A stretch of 13,052 nt of DNA from an uncultured Clostridia bacterium (GTDB lineage Bacteria > Bacillota > Clostridia > Oscillospirales > Ruminococcaceae), in NCBI GenBank assembly GCA_945947715.1, contig CAMEYZ010000045.1:1-13052 (forward strand). The letters run 5' to 3'. Below are positions 6,670 to 12,661 of the stretch, in pieces. The translations under genes and the position numbers were made by a program. Every line of letters starts with the position of its first letter. Within the stretch, counting starts at the first letter, position 1. The notes beneath the pieces are model-generated. The model saw only the letters and a list, made by a program, of their open reading frames with translations. It had not been told where the DNA came from and did not search any database.

Positions 6670-7806
6670 TCATTCACCGAATCCCTTTAAAATTTCCAGC
6701 ACATGAGAAAGCTCCTCATACCGAAGCCCTGATTTCAGCCTGAATAGCAGCTTCTCAAAGGGCATTTCAGCCACATTTTTTCCGATACGCTCCGCCTCAG
6801 GCAGCATCTCATGGATAAGCAGCTCCTTTTTAAGCTCGTCCGTTTCCTGTTCGATGATAGCTTCCGCCGCCTGCGCCCCCGACATTTTCACACGATTATT
6901 CTCCCGGGCAAGCTCGCTGAAATGGTCGATATCAAGGACACTTGCCCAGGGGATATCATTGATAGCTTCCTCGATATCGTGAGGAACAGCAAGGTCGATG
7001 AACAGTCGTTTTCTAATATTGGTCACGCTTTCCTCAAGACGATTTTTAGTAATAGTATAGTGCGGGCTTCCCGTCGCCGATATAACAACATCTGCTCCGT
7101 TAATGGCAGAATATCTGTCGGAATAGCTCACTATCGTCACGTCCTCAGGGGAGAAAAAGACCTCGCCTCCATAGGTCCGACGGGTAACAGAAAGGCTGAC
7201 GTTTTTATGCGCCAGCAGATTTTTCACCGTACTGGAGCCTATCCTGCCGCTTGCGCCGATAACGAGAGCATTCACCCTATCTCCGAGCTCAGCCGCAGCA
7301 TTTGCTGCCAGAGTAGCAGTAGAAACAGGCACTCCCGAAAGAGTGGTCTCCGTTTTTATTCTTTTTGCGCAGGCAATAGCCCTTTGAAATATCATATTGA
7401 GCTCATAAGAGGTAAATCCCTGTTCCATAGCGGTTTTGAAAGCATTTTTAGTCTGACCGAGTATCTCGTCCTCGCCCATGACCATAGATTCTATCCCGCA
7501 CGCCACCTTAAAAATATGACGGACGGCGGCTTCCTCGGAGAATATCATAAGCACAGGTGCCAGCTCCCCCTCGGAAACGCCGCCGAATCCAGAAAGCAGC
7601 GTCTTTGCCGCCGATATTGCGAAGCTGTCTCCCGAAAAATACAATTCCGTCCGATTACAGGTACAAAGCAGAACAAGCCCCGTAAGATGTTCATTTTCGA
7701 AAGCTCTTTCCCCCAGCTCATGCTGGACCTCAGCAGAAAAAGCCATTTTTTCGCGGAAGCCCACGTCCGCCTTTTTATAATTAACGCTAATGCAATACAA
7801 TTTCAT
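6670..7806 (-). CDS. hemA: Glutamyl-tRNA reductase
   Basis: This enzyme reduces glutamyl-tRNA(Glu) with NADPH to glutamate-1-semialdehyde, the committed and usually regulated step of the C5 pathway. The nucleophilic cysteine lies in LLCTCNRTELYFSG. GIESMVMGEDEILGQ is the conserved substrate-binding loop, VIGASGRIGSSTVKNL is the NADPH motif, and a C-terminal dimerisation helix ends the protein. The length of about 378 residues is slightly short of the 410-430 common elsewhere. The ATG at 7806 matches family starts; an adjacent GTG (7807-7809) is in frame. No Shine-Dalgarno sequence is present and a -10-like box lies only about ten bases upstream, so a leaderless or very short-leader mRNA is possible. 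It heads the tightly packed hem genes, 48 bases after a small upstream gene. Confidence 0.96.
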   Translation of the reverse strand: MKLYCISVNYKKADVGFREKMAFSAEVQHELGERAFENEHLTGLVLLCTCNRTELYFSGDSFAISAAKTLLSGFGGVSEGELAPVLMIFSEEAAVRHIFKVACGIESMVMGEDEILGQTKNAFKTAMEQGFTSYELNMIFQRAIACAKRIKTETTLSGVPVSTATLAANAAAELGDRVNALVIGASGRIGSSTVKNLLAHKNVSLSVTRRTYGGEVFFSPEDVTIVSYSDRYSAINGADVVISATGSPHYTITKNRLEESVTNIRKRLFIDLAVPHDIEEAINDIPWASVLDIDHFSELARENNRVKMSGAQAAEAIIEQETDELKKELLIHEMLPEAERIGKNVAEMPFEKLLFRLKSGLRYEELSHVLEILKGFGE

Positions 7807-7811
7807 CACCG

Positions 7812-7845
7812 TTTATTATATTATCATATTATCTCTATCTTTTCA
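7812..7845 (-). promoter_or_regulatory. Possible hemA promoter immediately before the start codon
   Basis: On the minus strand TTGAAA is followed after 17 bases by TAATAT with an upstream TG (extended -10). An overlapping TATAAT lies three bases further on. Transcription would start only a few bases before the hemA GTG/ATG. The stretch is AT-rich, so a chance match is possible. hemA may instead be read from the promoter at 8075-8103. Confidence 0.4.
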
Positions 7846-7857
7846 ATAGTATTTTAA

Positions 7858-8052
7858 TTAATTTTCTTGTTTGGCGGAGCACTCACGAGCAGCGATTATA
7901 GTTTCGAGAGTATCTCCCAGCTGCACGAACATCGTTGCCAGCAAGGCTATCTCCTTATTAGTACGGCCCTCCGCCACAGCCGCCGCCAAAGCCATAACAG
8001 CCGCTACAGGACATAGTCCGCCCGTCCGAACCTCCCCCTTATCACAATCCAT
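7858..8052 (-). CDS. Small DUF6774-like protein
   Basis: This 64-residue protein contains CPVAAVMALAAAVAEG (14-29) and LLATMFVQLGDTLETI (37-52). That pattern, an alanine-rich helix and a QLGDTL helix, belongs to short proteins of unknown function seen in Clostridia (I believe DUF6774). No catalytic motif is visible; it is probably an all-helical cytoplasmic protein. The frame stays open further upstream to 8166, but I place the start at 8052. AGGAGG lies five bases before that ATG, and a strong promoter with TATAAT at 8075-8080 would begin the transcript inside the longer ORF. It precedes hemA by 48 bases with no terminator between, so the two may be cotranscribed. A role in tetrapyrrole synthesis is not implied by the sequence. 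Confidence 0.75.
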   Translation of the reverse strand: MDCDKGEVRTGGLCPVAAVMALAAAVAEGRTNKEIALLATMFVQLGDTLETIIAARECSAKQEN

Positions 8053-8074
8053 ACTCTCCTCCTCTCCTTCTTTC

Positions 8075-8103
8075 ATTATATGCTTTCTATGTGCTTTTGT
8101 CAT
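8075..8103 (-). promoter_or_regulatory. Sigma-A promoter of the small DUF6774-like gene (and possibly the hem operon)
   Basis: The minus-strand -35 box is ATGACA (8098-8103), the spacer is 17 bases and the -10 box is TATAAT (8075-8080). The transcript would begin near 8067, just before the ribosome site. The -35 overlaps a divergent plus-strand -35-like TTGTCA (8097-8102). Confidence 0.7.
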
Positions 8104-8126
8104 TATCGTGGTTGGGATAGTATGCT
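8097..8126 (+). promoter_or_regulatory. Candidate promoter of the structured RNA
   Basis: TTGTCA (8097-8102), an 18-base spacer and TATGCT (8121-8126) form a moderate sigma-A-like promoter pointing into the structured region at 8133-8439. It is back to back with the promoter at 8075-8103. Confidence 0.35.
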
Positions 8127-8132
8127 CTACCA

Positions 8133-8439
8133 TTTTGGGGATTATCTGTAATTGTTTGTCACTCACGGCTAATTTGGCTGACTAACTGCGTTAGTCGCCA
8201 CCACGCGTGTGGGAGGACAAGCTTCGGGAAGAGACAAGCGGCTTACTCATACTCTCATCGAAAGGCTTACTCTTAGTGTAGCGCCGCTTTTCTCTCCCCT
8301 ACGTTTTTATAGCCTGCGGGCAGCTCCCACACCCACTTTTTCCTCTCCCCACTCTTTTGCCCTGCTTGAATACCATCGTCTATGTGGTATTCCGGTTACT
8401 TACGAGTTGGCGCCGACACCGGGAGGGTCGGCGCTTTTT
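8133..8439 (+). ncRNA. Candidate large structured noncoding RNA ending in a strong terminator
   Basis: This interval has no convincing protein gene but strong plus-strand structure. A hairpin GACTAAC-TGC-GTTAGTC lies at 8180-8196. A perfect long-range stem GTGTGGGAG/CTCCCACAC pairs 8207-8215 with 8324-8332. Nested inside it a long stem pairs 8226-8242 with 8283-8298, ending in AAGCGGC/GCCGCTT. Within that domain GGCTTACTC occurs twice (8240 and 8264). A hairpin GAATACCA/TGGTATTC lies at 8368-8392, and an intrinsic terminator at 8410-8439 closes the unit. The start is inferred from the promoter at 8097-8126. I cannot assign an Rfam family with certainty. A raiA-type RNA or a similar large Firmicutes RNA is my leading guess. 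6S, tmRNA, RNase P and SRP signatures were not seen. Confidence 0.5.
8410..8439 (+). terminator. Strong rho-independent terminator of the structured RNA
   Basis: GCGCCGAC (8410-8417) pairs perfectly with GTCGGCGC (8427-8434) around a nine-base loop, followed by TTTTT (8435-8439). The T-run is on the plus side only, so it ends a plus-strand transcript. No plus-strand protein gene lies upstream, which supports a noncoding RNA here. Confidence 0.85.
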
Positions 8440-8510
8440 CGTATCATAGGCTCCACTGAAAATGCTATTTGGGGATTTCGTTTGATATTTGTCCACTGCG
8501 TTCATGGATT

Positions 8511-8573
8511 TTTCACTGTTTACTGTTCACTCTAAACTAAAATCTATTCACTCTTCACTATTCACTTTTCACT
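8511..8573. repeat. Nine in-register heptamers (TTCACT-like) at the HAD gene 3' end
   Basis: Nine consecutive seven-base units run without phase loss: TTTCACT, GTTTACT, GTTCACT, CTAAACT, AAAATCT, ATTCACT, CTTCACT, ATTCACT, TTTCACT. On the minus strand the consensus is AGTGAAN. The units next to the gene are the best conserved and supply the last codons (VKSE) and the stop of the HAD phosphatase. Confidence 0.8.
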
Positions 8574-9157
8574 AACCTCATAAGCTTTTCCTTTGCCTCT
8601 TCATAGCCGGTGAAAAGTATCCCCTTGATGCCGCAGTCCTCCGCGCCCCTGATATTTTTTTCGCGGTCGTCGAGGAAAACGCACTCTTCGGGAGCAAGGT
8701 CATACTTCTTCATCAGAATATTGTAAATTATCGGGTCAGGCTTCATTACATGGTATTCATAGGAAACCACCCGTCCGTCGGTATATTTCAGAAAATCCCA
8801 GTTCTTTGAGTGTATCTCAAACATGAATCCCGGATAGTTTGACAGCAGATATATATTATGTCCCGCCGCCTTGAGCTCCTTCAGCCAGCTTTCAGAATAA
8901 TCAAAGGGGACGACTACATCTGTGATATCCTTCCAAAACAGAGCATATTCCTTTTTATGGTCGGGGAAACGTCCACCTATCTTGTCGATAAGTATTTCGT
9001 GTGGGATTATGGACAGGTCAAACTCGTCCCATATAGGGTCGTTTATCATTCTCTCGCCGAACATGTCGATGACCTCTTCGGAAAATCCAAGCTCACGGCA
9101 ATAGCTCTGCCAGCGAAAATCCGCCAGCACCATGCCTATATCAAAAATAATATTCAT
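8558..9157 (-). CDS. HAD-superfamily hydrolase (YihX-like sugar-phosphate phosphatase)
   Basis: This 199-residue HAD phosphatase has all four motifs. Motif I is FDIGMVLADF with nucleophile D6 and, as in YihX relatives, Gly in place of the second Asp. Motif II is LLSNYP (S106). Motif III is K139 in MKPDPIIYN. Motif IV is FLDDREKNIRGAEDCGI (D163/D164). The helical cap lies between motifs I and II. YihX itself releases glucose from alpha-glucose-1-phosphate; the substrate here is not proven. The start is supported by AGGAGG and a promoter at 9182-9210. The extreme C-terminus (VKSE and stop) is made by a heptamer repeat, so the original end may have been replaced. It is transcribed divergently from the GH5 glucanase, which may point to a shared role in cellodextrin or glucose-phosphate use. 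Confidence 0.9.
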   Translation of the reverse strand: MNIIFDIGMVLADFRWQSYCRELGFSEEVIDMFGERMINDPIWDEFDLSIIPHEILIDKIGGRFPDHKKEYALFWKDITDVVVPFDYSESWLKELKAAGHNIYLLSNYPGFMFEIHSKNWDFLKYTDGRVVSYEYHVMKPDPIIYNILMKKYDLAPEECVFLDDREKNIRGAEDCGIKGILFTGYEEAKEKLMRLVKSE

Positions 9158-9181
9158 ATCATGACCTCCTGTAACGATATA

Positions 9182-9210
9182 ATTATATCATTTTATTCAG
9201 CTGACTTCAA
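9182..9210 (-). promoter_or_regulatory. Sigma-A promoter of the HAD gene
   Basis: On the minus strand TTGAAG (9205-9210), a 17-base spacer and TATAAT (9182-9187) lie about 25 bases before the HAD start codon. Confidence 0.6.
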
Positions 9211-9227
9211 GAGCTTTTTATCATCTG

Positions 9228-9315
9228 AAACGTTTAATTCTGAATAATCCACAAAAACGGCTCTGAAAAATTGATGAATATGTATATTCCAAAACAGGAC
9301 ATCTTATGATATAAT
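9228..9315 (+). promoter_or_regulatory. GH5 promoter and possible operators in the divergent region
   Basis: The -10 box TATAAT (9310-9315) is preceded after 17 bases by a weak -35 TTCCAA (9287-9292), which suggests a need for activation. Two palindromes lie upstream: AAACGTTT (9228-9235), with a central CG as in many LacI-family operators, and GAATAT-GT-ATATTC (9276-9289), overlapping the -35. Assigning regulators to either is speculative. Confidence 0.45.
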
Positions 9316-9348
9316 AAGTAAAACGATTACATTTCGGAGGATATATAT

Positions 9349-10653
9349 ATGAAGATGAATATTTCAAAGAAGCTTGCCGCGGCTGCAGCTGCAGTGATGA
9401 TGCTGACTGCATGCGGAAGCGGTGCAGATACTGCCGACGCTCAGACCACAGCAGAAACGACTATTGCCGCTGAGGATAATGCTCCTGCAGAAACCGAAAC
9501 AGCTGCAGAGGAAGCTGCTTCCGACTGGACCGAGCTGGATAATACTCAGATAACCGAGGAAATGGGTCTGGGCTGGAATCTTGGCAATCAGCTTGAAGCT
9601 GTGAACGGCGGCACTCCCGATGAGACCGCATGGGGTAATCCAGTTGTCACCGAGGACCTTATCAAGACTGTCAAGGAACAGGGCTTTTCCAGCGTGAGAA
9701 TACCCGTCACCTATCTTTCAAAGATAGGCGAGGGTCCCGACTACACCATTGATGCAGCATGGCTTGACCGTGTTGCCGAGGTAGTTGATTATGTCATCGA
9801 CAACGATATGTACGCTATAATCAACATGCACGGCGACGGTTACTATACCATTGACGGAGCATGGCTGCTCTGCGCCGAGGACGACGCCGCTCAGGAGGAG
9901 ATCAAGGCAAAATATGAGGCAGCATGGACTCAGATAGCAGACCGTTTCAAGGATTATGACGAGCATCTCATATTCGAATCCATGAACGAGGAATTCAACA
10001 ACGATTACGGCAAGCCCGACCCTGCAGCTTATGCCAATATCAACGCATATAATCAGATATTCGTTGATGCTGTAAGAGGCACAGGCTCAAACAATGAAAA
10101 GCGCTGGCTGCTCATTCCCGGCTGGAACACCAACATCGAATACACCGCAGGCGACTATGGCTTCGTTATCCCCGAGGACAAGCTCTGCACAGCTGACGGA
10201 AATCGTCTTATGATATCCGTTCACTATTACGACCCCTATAACTTCACCCTGGACGAAAATTCAAGCTCTGCAAAGACTCAATGGGGCAAGGACGCTGTTG
10301 AGAACTACGACAACTGGGGCCAGGAGGATTACACCGATACCATGATGAAAAAGCTCAACGACAAGTTCGTGAGTCAGGGCTACCCCGTTATCATCGGTGA
10401 GTTCGGCACCGTTGACAAGACCTACATTGACGAGGCAAACGGCGGATACAGACGCTACTGGGCGGAATACATAGTTAAGTCCGCAAAGGCAAACGGTATC
10501 ATCCCCGTATACTGGGACAACGGCTGGAACGGCAAAAACGGTCTGGGCGTTATCGACAGAACCTCCTTTGAGGTTACTCAGCCTGATATAATCGAAGGCA
10601 TGGTACGCGCTATCACCTCCGACAGCGATTACGAAATCCCCGCAGTAAAATAA
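9349..10653 (+). CDS. Lipoprotein glycoside hydrolase family 5 (probable endo-beta-1,4-glucanase)
   Basis: This 434-residue secreted glycosidase has a lipoprotein signal: basic start MKMNISKK, hydrophobic stretch and lipobox LTAC with the lipidated C22. A low-complexity Thr/Ala/Glu linker spans about 25-58. The catalytic domain (about 60-425) shows the GH5 landmarks GLGWNLGNQLEA (73-84), WGNPVVTEDLI, the conserved arginine in VRIPVTY (R117), NMHGDGYY (H161), the acid/base E214 in ESMNEEF, HYY (292-294), the nucleophile E351 in IIGEFGTVDK, and W389 in YWDNGW. The usual NEP after the acid/base is NEE here. Subfamily GH5_4 is my best guess. No dockerin or CBM is present, so it is probably membrane-anchored and acts on beta-glucans near the cell. 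GGAGG is eight bases upstream and a terminator follows. Confidence 0.92.
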   Translation: MKMNISKKLAAAAAAVMMLTACGSGADTADAQTTAETTIAAEDNAPAETETAAEEAASDWTELDNTQITEEMGLGWNLGNQLEAVNGGTPDETAWGNPVVTEDLIKTVKEQGFSSVRIPVTYLSKIGEGPDYTIDAAWLDRVAEVVDYVIDNDMYAIINMHGDGYYTIDGAWLLCAEDDAAQEEIKAKYEAAWTQIADRFKDYDEHLIFESMNEEFNNDYGKPDPAAYANINAYNQIFVDAVRGTGSNNEKRWLLIPGWNTNIEYTAGDYGFVIPEDKLCTADGNRLMISVHYYDPYNFTLDENSSSAKTQWGKDAVENYDNWGQEDYTDTMMKKLNDKFVSQGYPVIIGEFGTVDKTYIDEANGGYRRYWAEYIVKSAKANGIIPVYWDNGWNGKNGLGVIDRTSFEVTQPDIIEGMVRAITSDSDYEIPAVK

Positions 10654-10669
10654 TCATACATAAAAACAT

Positions 10670-10706
10670 TGAGGACATCACACAAAATGCGATGTCCTCA
10701 TTTTTT
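10670..10706. terminator. Bidirectional terminator between GH5 and the antiporter
   Basis: TGAGGACATC (10670-10679) pairs with GATGTCCTCA (10691-10700) around an 11-base loop. TTTTTT follows on the plus strand and, on the minus strand, ATGTTTTT follows. It ends the GH5 transcript and, converging, the antiporter transcript, whose stop codon touches the T-run. Confidence 0.9.
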
Positions 10707-11923
10707 CAGCCTTCGTGCTTTATCTCACCTGCAAGCTCAAAGCCCTTTTTCGCTGCGATAACAGCAATTATTTCATTGATAACAGCCGCCGCAGCTATGG
10801 TCCCCTGAAGTATCTCCGCACAACCGTCTGATACTCCCGACAGCATAGAAACCGCTATCCCCGTAAACACCAGAGAAACTCCCGAGTGAGGCAGCAGCGT
10901 CAGTCCCAGATATTTCTGCACAGGCTTTTCCGCTCCTGTGGCTTTGGAGCCTATTGCTGCGCCGAAATATTTTCCAAAGGCTCTCGCCGCAATGTAGATG
11001 AAGGTGTACAGCCCCGCATTCGCTATGGCATGATAATCAAGAGGCGCGCCCAGATTCAGTATCACAATTATCATCGCTATCGCAAGTATAGGGTTGAAAT
11101 CGGTCATAAGACGTCTCAGCTGCTCATCGGATATCATATTGGAAAAAGCCGCGGAATACGCCATTCCCATGAGCATGAAGTTCAGCACAGGCGATGGCAT
11201 AAGATAGGTATTGCATAACATTCCTATGACCGACGTAACAATTATCCCGAGGGCAAGTATTATCATCTGCGGATATTTCCCAGACAGCTTTTTCAGCAGA
11301 AAGCCCGTCGGTACGCCCACTGCAGCTCCTATCACAAGGGGCAGGAATATCATCACAGGTATCATCCATATCTTCATGGCTCCCCCGGAAACGTGCCGCG
11401 CAATTATGGAAATGACCGTGAAAAACACCGTCACTCCCACCATATCGTCCAGCGCTGCCATGGGGATAAGGGTTTTTGTGACAGGTCCCTCAGTCTTAAA
11501 TTCGCTCACTATCGACAAAGCAGGCGCAGGCGCTGTGGCAAGAGCTATCCCTCCGAAGATGAACGCAAGATATATCGGTATCCCCGCAAAATGAAATACT
11601 ATCGAAAATGCCAGCGTCACCACCGCAAAGGTCCCCATCGACTGGGTAAGAGTGGTCACTATCAGCGTTTTTCCGTAGCTTTTTATCTTTTTCCACACAA
11701 GCTCGGTGCCTATCATAAGTCCTACCGCACATTCAAGAACATGGATAAGCGTGCCGTAAGCAGGCGCGTCGATAAGCTCCTGGGTCACAAGGGAAAACGC
11801 ATATGGTCCCAGAACGATGCCCGTGATGAGCCACCCTAAAATAGACGGAAGCCTCAGCTTCGATACGAGCTTTCCCACAAAAAATGCAATTAATATTGCA
11901 ATCAGCCATTTTACAATGACCAT
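10706..11923 (-). CDS. Cation:proton antiporter (CPA family)
   Basis: This 405-residue integral membrane protein has about 11-12 hydrophobic helices and almost no soluble domain. The start RLPSILGWLITGIVLGPYAFS (24-44) is the first-helix pattern of the Na+/H+ exchanger domain. LATAPAPALSIV (128-139) and the acidic pair in ALDDMVGV (D159/D160) mark the ion-binding core, and a DD pair is typical of electrogenic members. It lacks the RCK/TrkA-N domain of KefB/KefC types. It probably exchanges Na+ or K+ for H+ across the cell membrane; ion and direction are not readable. It starts three bases after the TetR stop with GGGAGA as ribosome site, so the two form one operon, probably controlled by that regulator. 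Confidence 0.88.
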   Translation of the reverse strand: MVIVKWLIAILIAFFVGKLVSKLRLPSILGWLITGIVLGPYAFSLVTQELIDAPAYGTLIHVLECAVGLMIGTELVWKKIKSYGKTLIVTTLTQSMGTFAVVTLAFSIVFHFAGIPIYLAFIFGGIALATAPAPALSIVSEFKTEGPVTKTLIPMAALDDMVGVTVFFTVISIIARHVSGGAMKIWMIPVMIFLPLVIGAAVGVPTGFLLKKLSGKYPQMIILALGIIVTSVIGMLCNTYLMPSPVLNFMLMGMAYSAAFSNMISDEQLRRLMTDFNPILAIAMIIVILNLGAPLDYHAIANAGLYTFIYIAARAFGKYFGAAIGSKATGAEKPVQKYLGLTLLPHSGVSLVFTGIAVSMLSGVSDGCAEILQGTIAAAAVINEIIAVIAAKKGFELAGEIKHEG

Positions 11924-11926
11924 TTG

Positions 11927-12529
11927 TCATTCTCCCTTCATCACGCCGTACAGCATATACTCGAACACCTTCGGAAGCTTTTCCTCGTGGAGGCTTATAA
12001 GGCTCTCAAAGGAGCTGTTTTCAGACCGCAGCCCGCAGCAAAAGCTGTTGAACATATCCTGCATCACCGAAAGATATTTCATGGCATTGTCGATATCCAC
12101 GCCGTTTCTGAGACTTCCCCCAGACAGGATATTTCTTATCCATTCCCCGTTCATTTTATCGTAGGGCTCTCGCAGGCGGAGTATCTCCTCATAATGCTTT
12201 TCGGGGGGAGCTATCAGCGCTTCCAGCACCATTGCCGCCTTTTCCCGCTTTTCGCTGAAGAGCTTCATTCTCATATCGAAATACTTCCTGTAGTCGGCAC
12301 ATTCCTCATGGCAGGAAAGGTCCGCAGTTATCTCCTCAAAGCAGACCCGCAGACACTCGATGTAAAGCTCATCCTTACCGGTGAAATTGTGGTAGATAAG
12401 TCCCTTTGCTATCCCCGAATCGCTGACATTGTTAATAGATGACGCCGCATATCCCTTTGAACCGAACTCCCTTATCCCCGCACTGATTATTTTTTCTCTT
12501 GTTAGTTTGGTTTTTTCAGCCGATCTCAT
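11927..12529 (-). CDS. TetR/AcrR-family transcriptional regulator
   Basis: The N-terminal 50 residues of this 200-residue protein form the TetR DNA-binding domain: TREKIISAGIREFGSKGYAASSINNVSDSGIAKGLIYHNFTGKDEL with the recognition helix around 39-47 (read in two parts: 10-29 and 30-55). The rest is a helical ligand-binding and dimerisation domain with several cysteines (for example FCCGL near 162-166), and no named ligand pattern. GAGGTGA lies four bases before the ATG. Two GACT-N4-AGTC palindromes overlap its promoter, so it very likely represses itself and the antiporter gene behind it. Family assignment is firm; the inducer is unknown. Confidence 0.92.
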   Translation of the reverse strand: MRSAEKTKLTREKIISAGIREFGSKGYAASSINNVSDSGIAKGLIYHNFTGKDELYIECLRVCFEEITADLSCHEECADYRKYFDMRMKLFSEKREKAAMVLEALIAPPEKHYEEILRLREPYDKMNGEWIRNILSGGSLRNGVDIDNAMKYLSVMQDMFNSFCCGLRSENSSFESLISLHEEKLPKVFEYMLYGVMKGE

Positions 12530-12540
12530 ACACTCACCTC

Positions 12541-12595
12541 AAATAGACTTTTTAGTCTATTTTATATTATATTACTTTTAGACTCAAAAGTCAAT
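12541..12595 (-). promoter_or_regulatory. tetR-antiporter promoter with two operator-like palindromes
   Basis: On the minus strand the -35 is TTGACT (12589-12594), the spacer 17 bases and the -10 TATAAT (12566-12571). Palindrome 1, AAATAGACT-N4-AGTCTATTT (12541-12562), covers the transcription start region. Palindrome 2, GACT-N4-AGTC (12581-12592), overlaps the -35 box. Centres are 35 bases apart. The shared GACT-N4-AGTC core suggests two sites for the encoded TetR protein. Confidence 0.7.
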
Positions 12596-12600
12596 ATTTT

Positions 12601-12630
12601 TCCAAAAATAAAACCGCCCCTGAGGACGGT
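12601..12630 (-). terminator. Rho-independent terminator of the TauE/SafE-like gene
   Basis: On the minus strand ACCGTCC pairs with GGGCGGT (one U-G) around a TCAG loop (12613-12630), followed by TTTTATTTTTGG. It lies about 30 bases after the stop of the transporter gene. Confidence 0.85.
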
Positions 12631-12633
12631 ACG

Positions 12634-12661
12634 TAGGGAACTGTTGATCAACGCTTCCCTA
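12634..12661. repeat. 28-base palindrome, likely minimal copy of the hemC repeat family
   Basis: TAGGGAACTGTTGAT and ATCAACGCTTCCCTA overlap at the central AT to form a near-perfect palindrome directly after a stop codon. The arms GGAA-NN-GTTGAT/ATCAAC-NN-TTCC match those of the hemC element (GGAA-NN-GCTGAT/ATCAGC-NN-TTCC). They share the internal mismatch and differ by one compensated pair. TA flanks both sides. Confidence 0.55.

Noticed and set aside
6811..7857. 348-codon plus-strand ORF
   Set aside because: It is antisense to hemA; its composition is typical of a shadow frame and it has no domain.
8053..8166. Longer start for the DUF6774-like gene giving a 102-residue protein
   Set aside because: The best promoter (TATAAT at 8075-8080) and the AGGAGG site lie inside this extension, and the extra 38 residues do not look like the family.
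8209..8535. 108-codon plus-strand ORF
   Set aside because: It runs through the long-range stem and the terminator, has no ribosome site and has low-quality composition. The interval is better explained as a structured RNA.
7810..8600. Cobalamin or other riboswitch controlling the hem operon
   Set aside because: I saw no cobalamin-box-like or other riboswitch consensus on the minus strand upstream of hemA. The structured RNA here is on the plus strand and ends in its own terminator.
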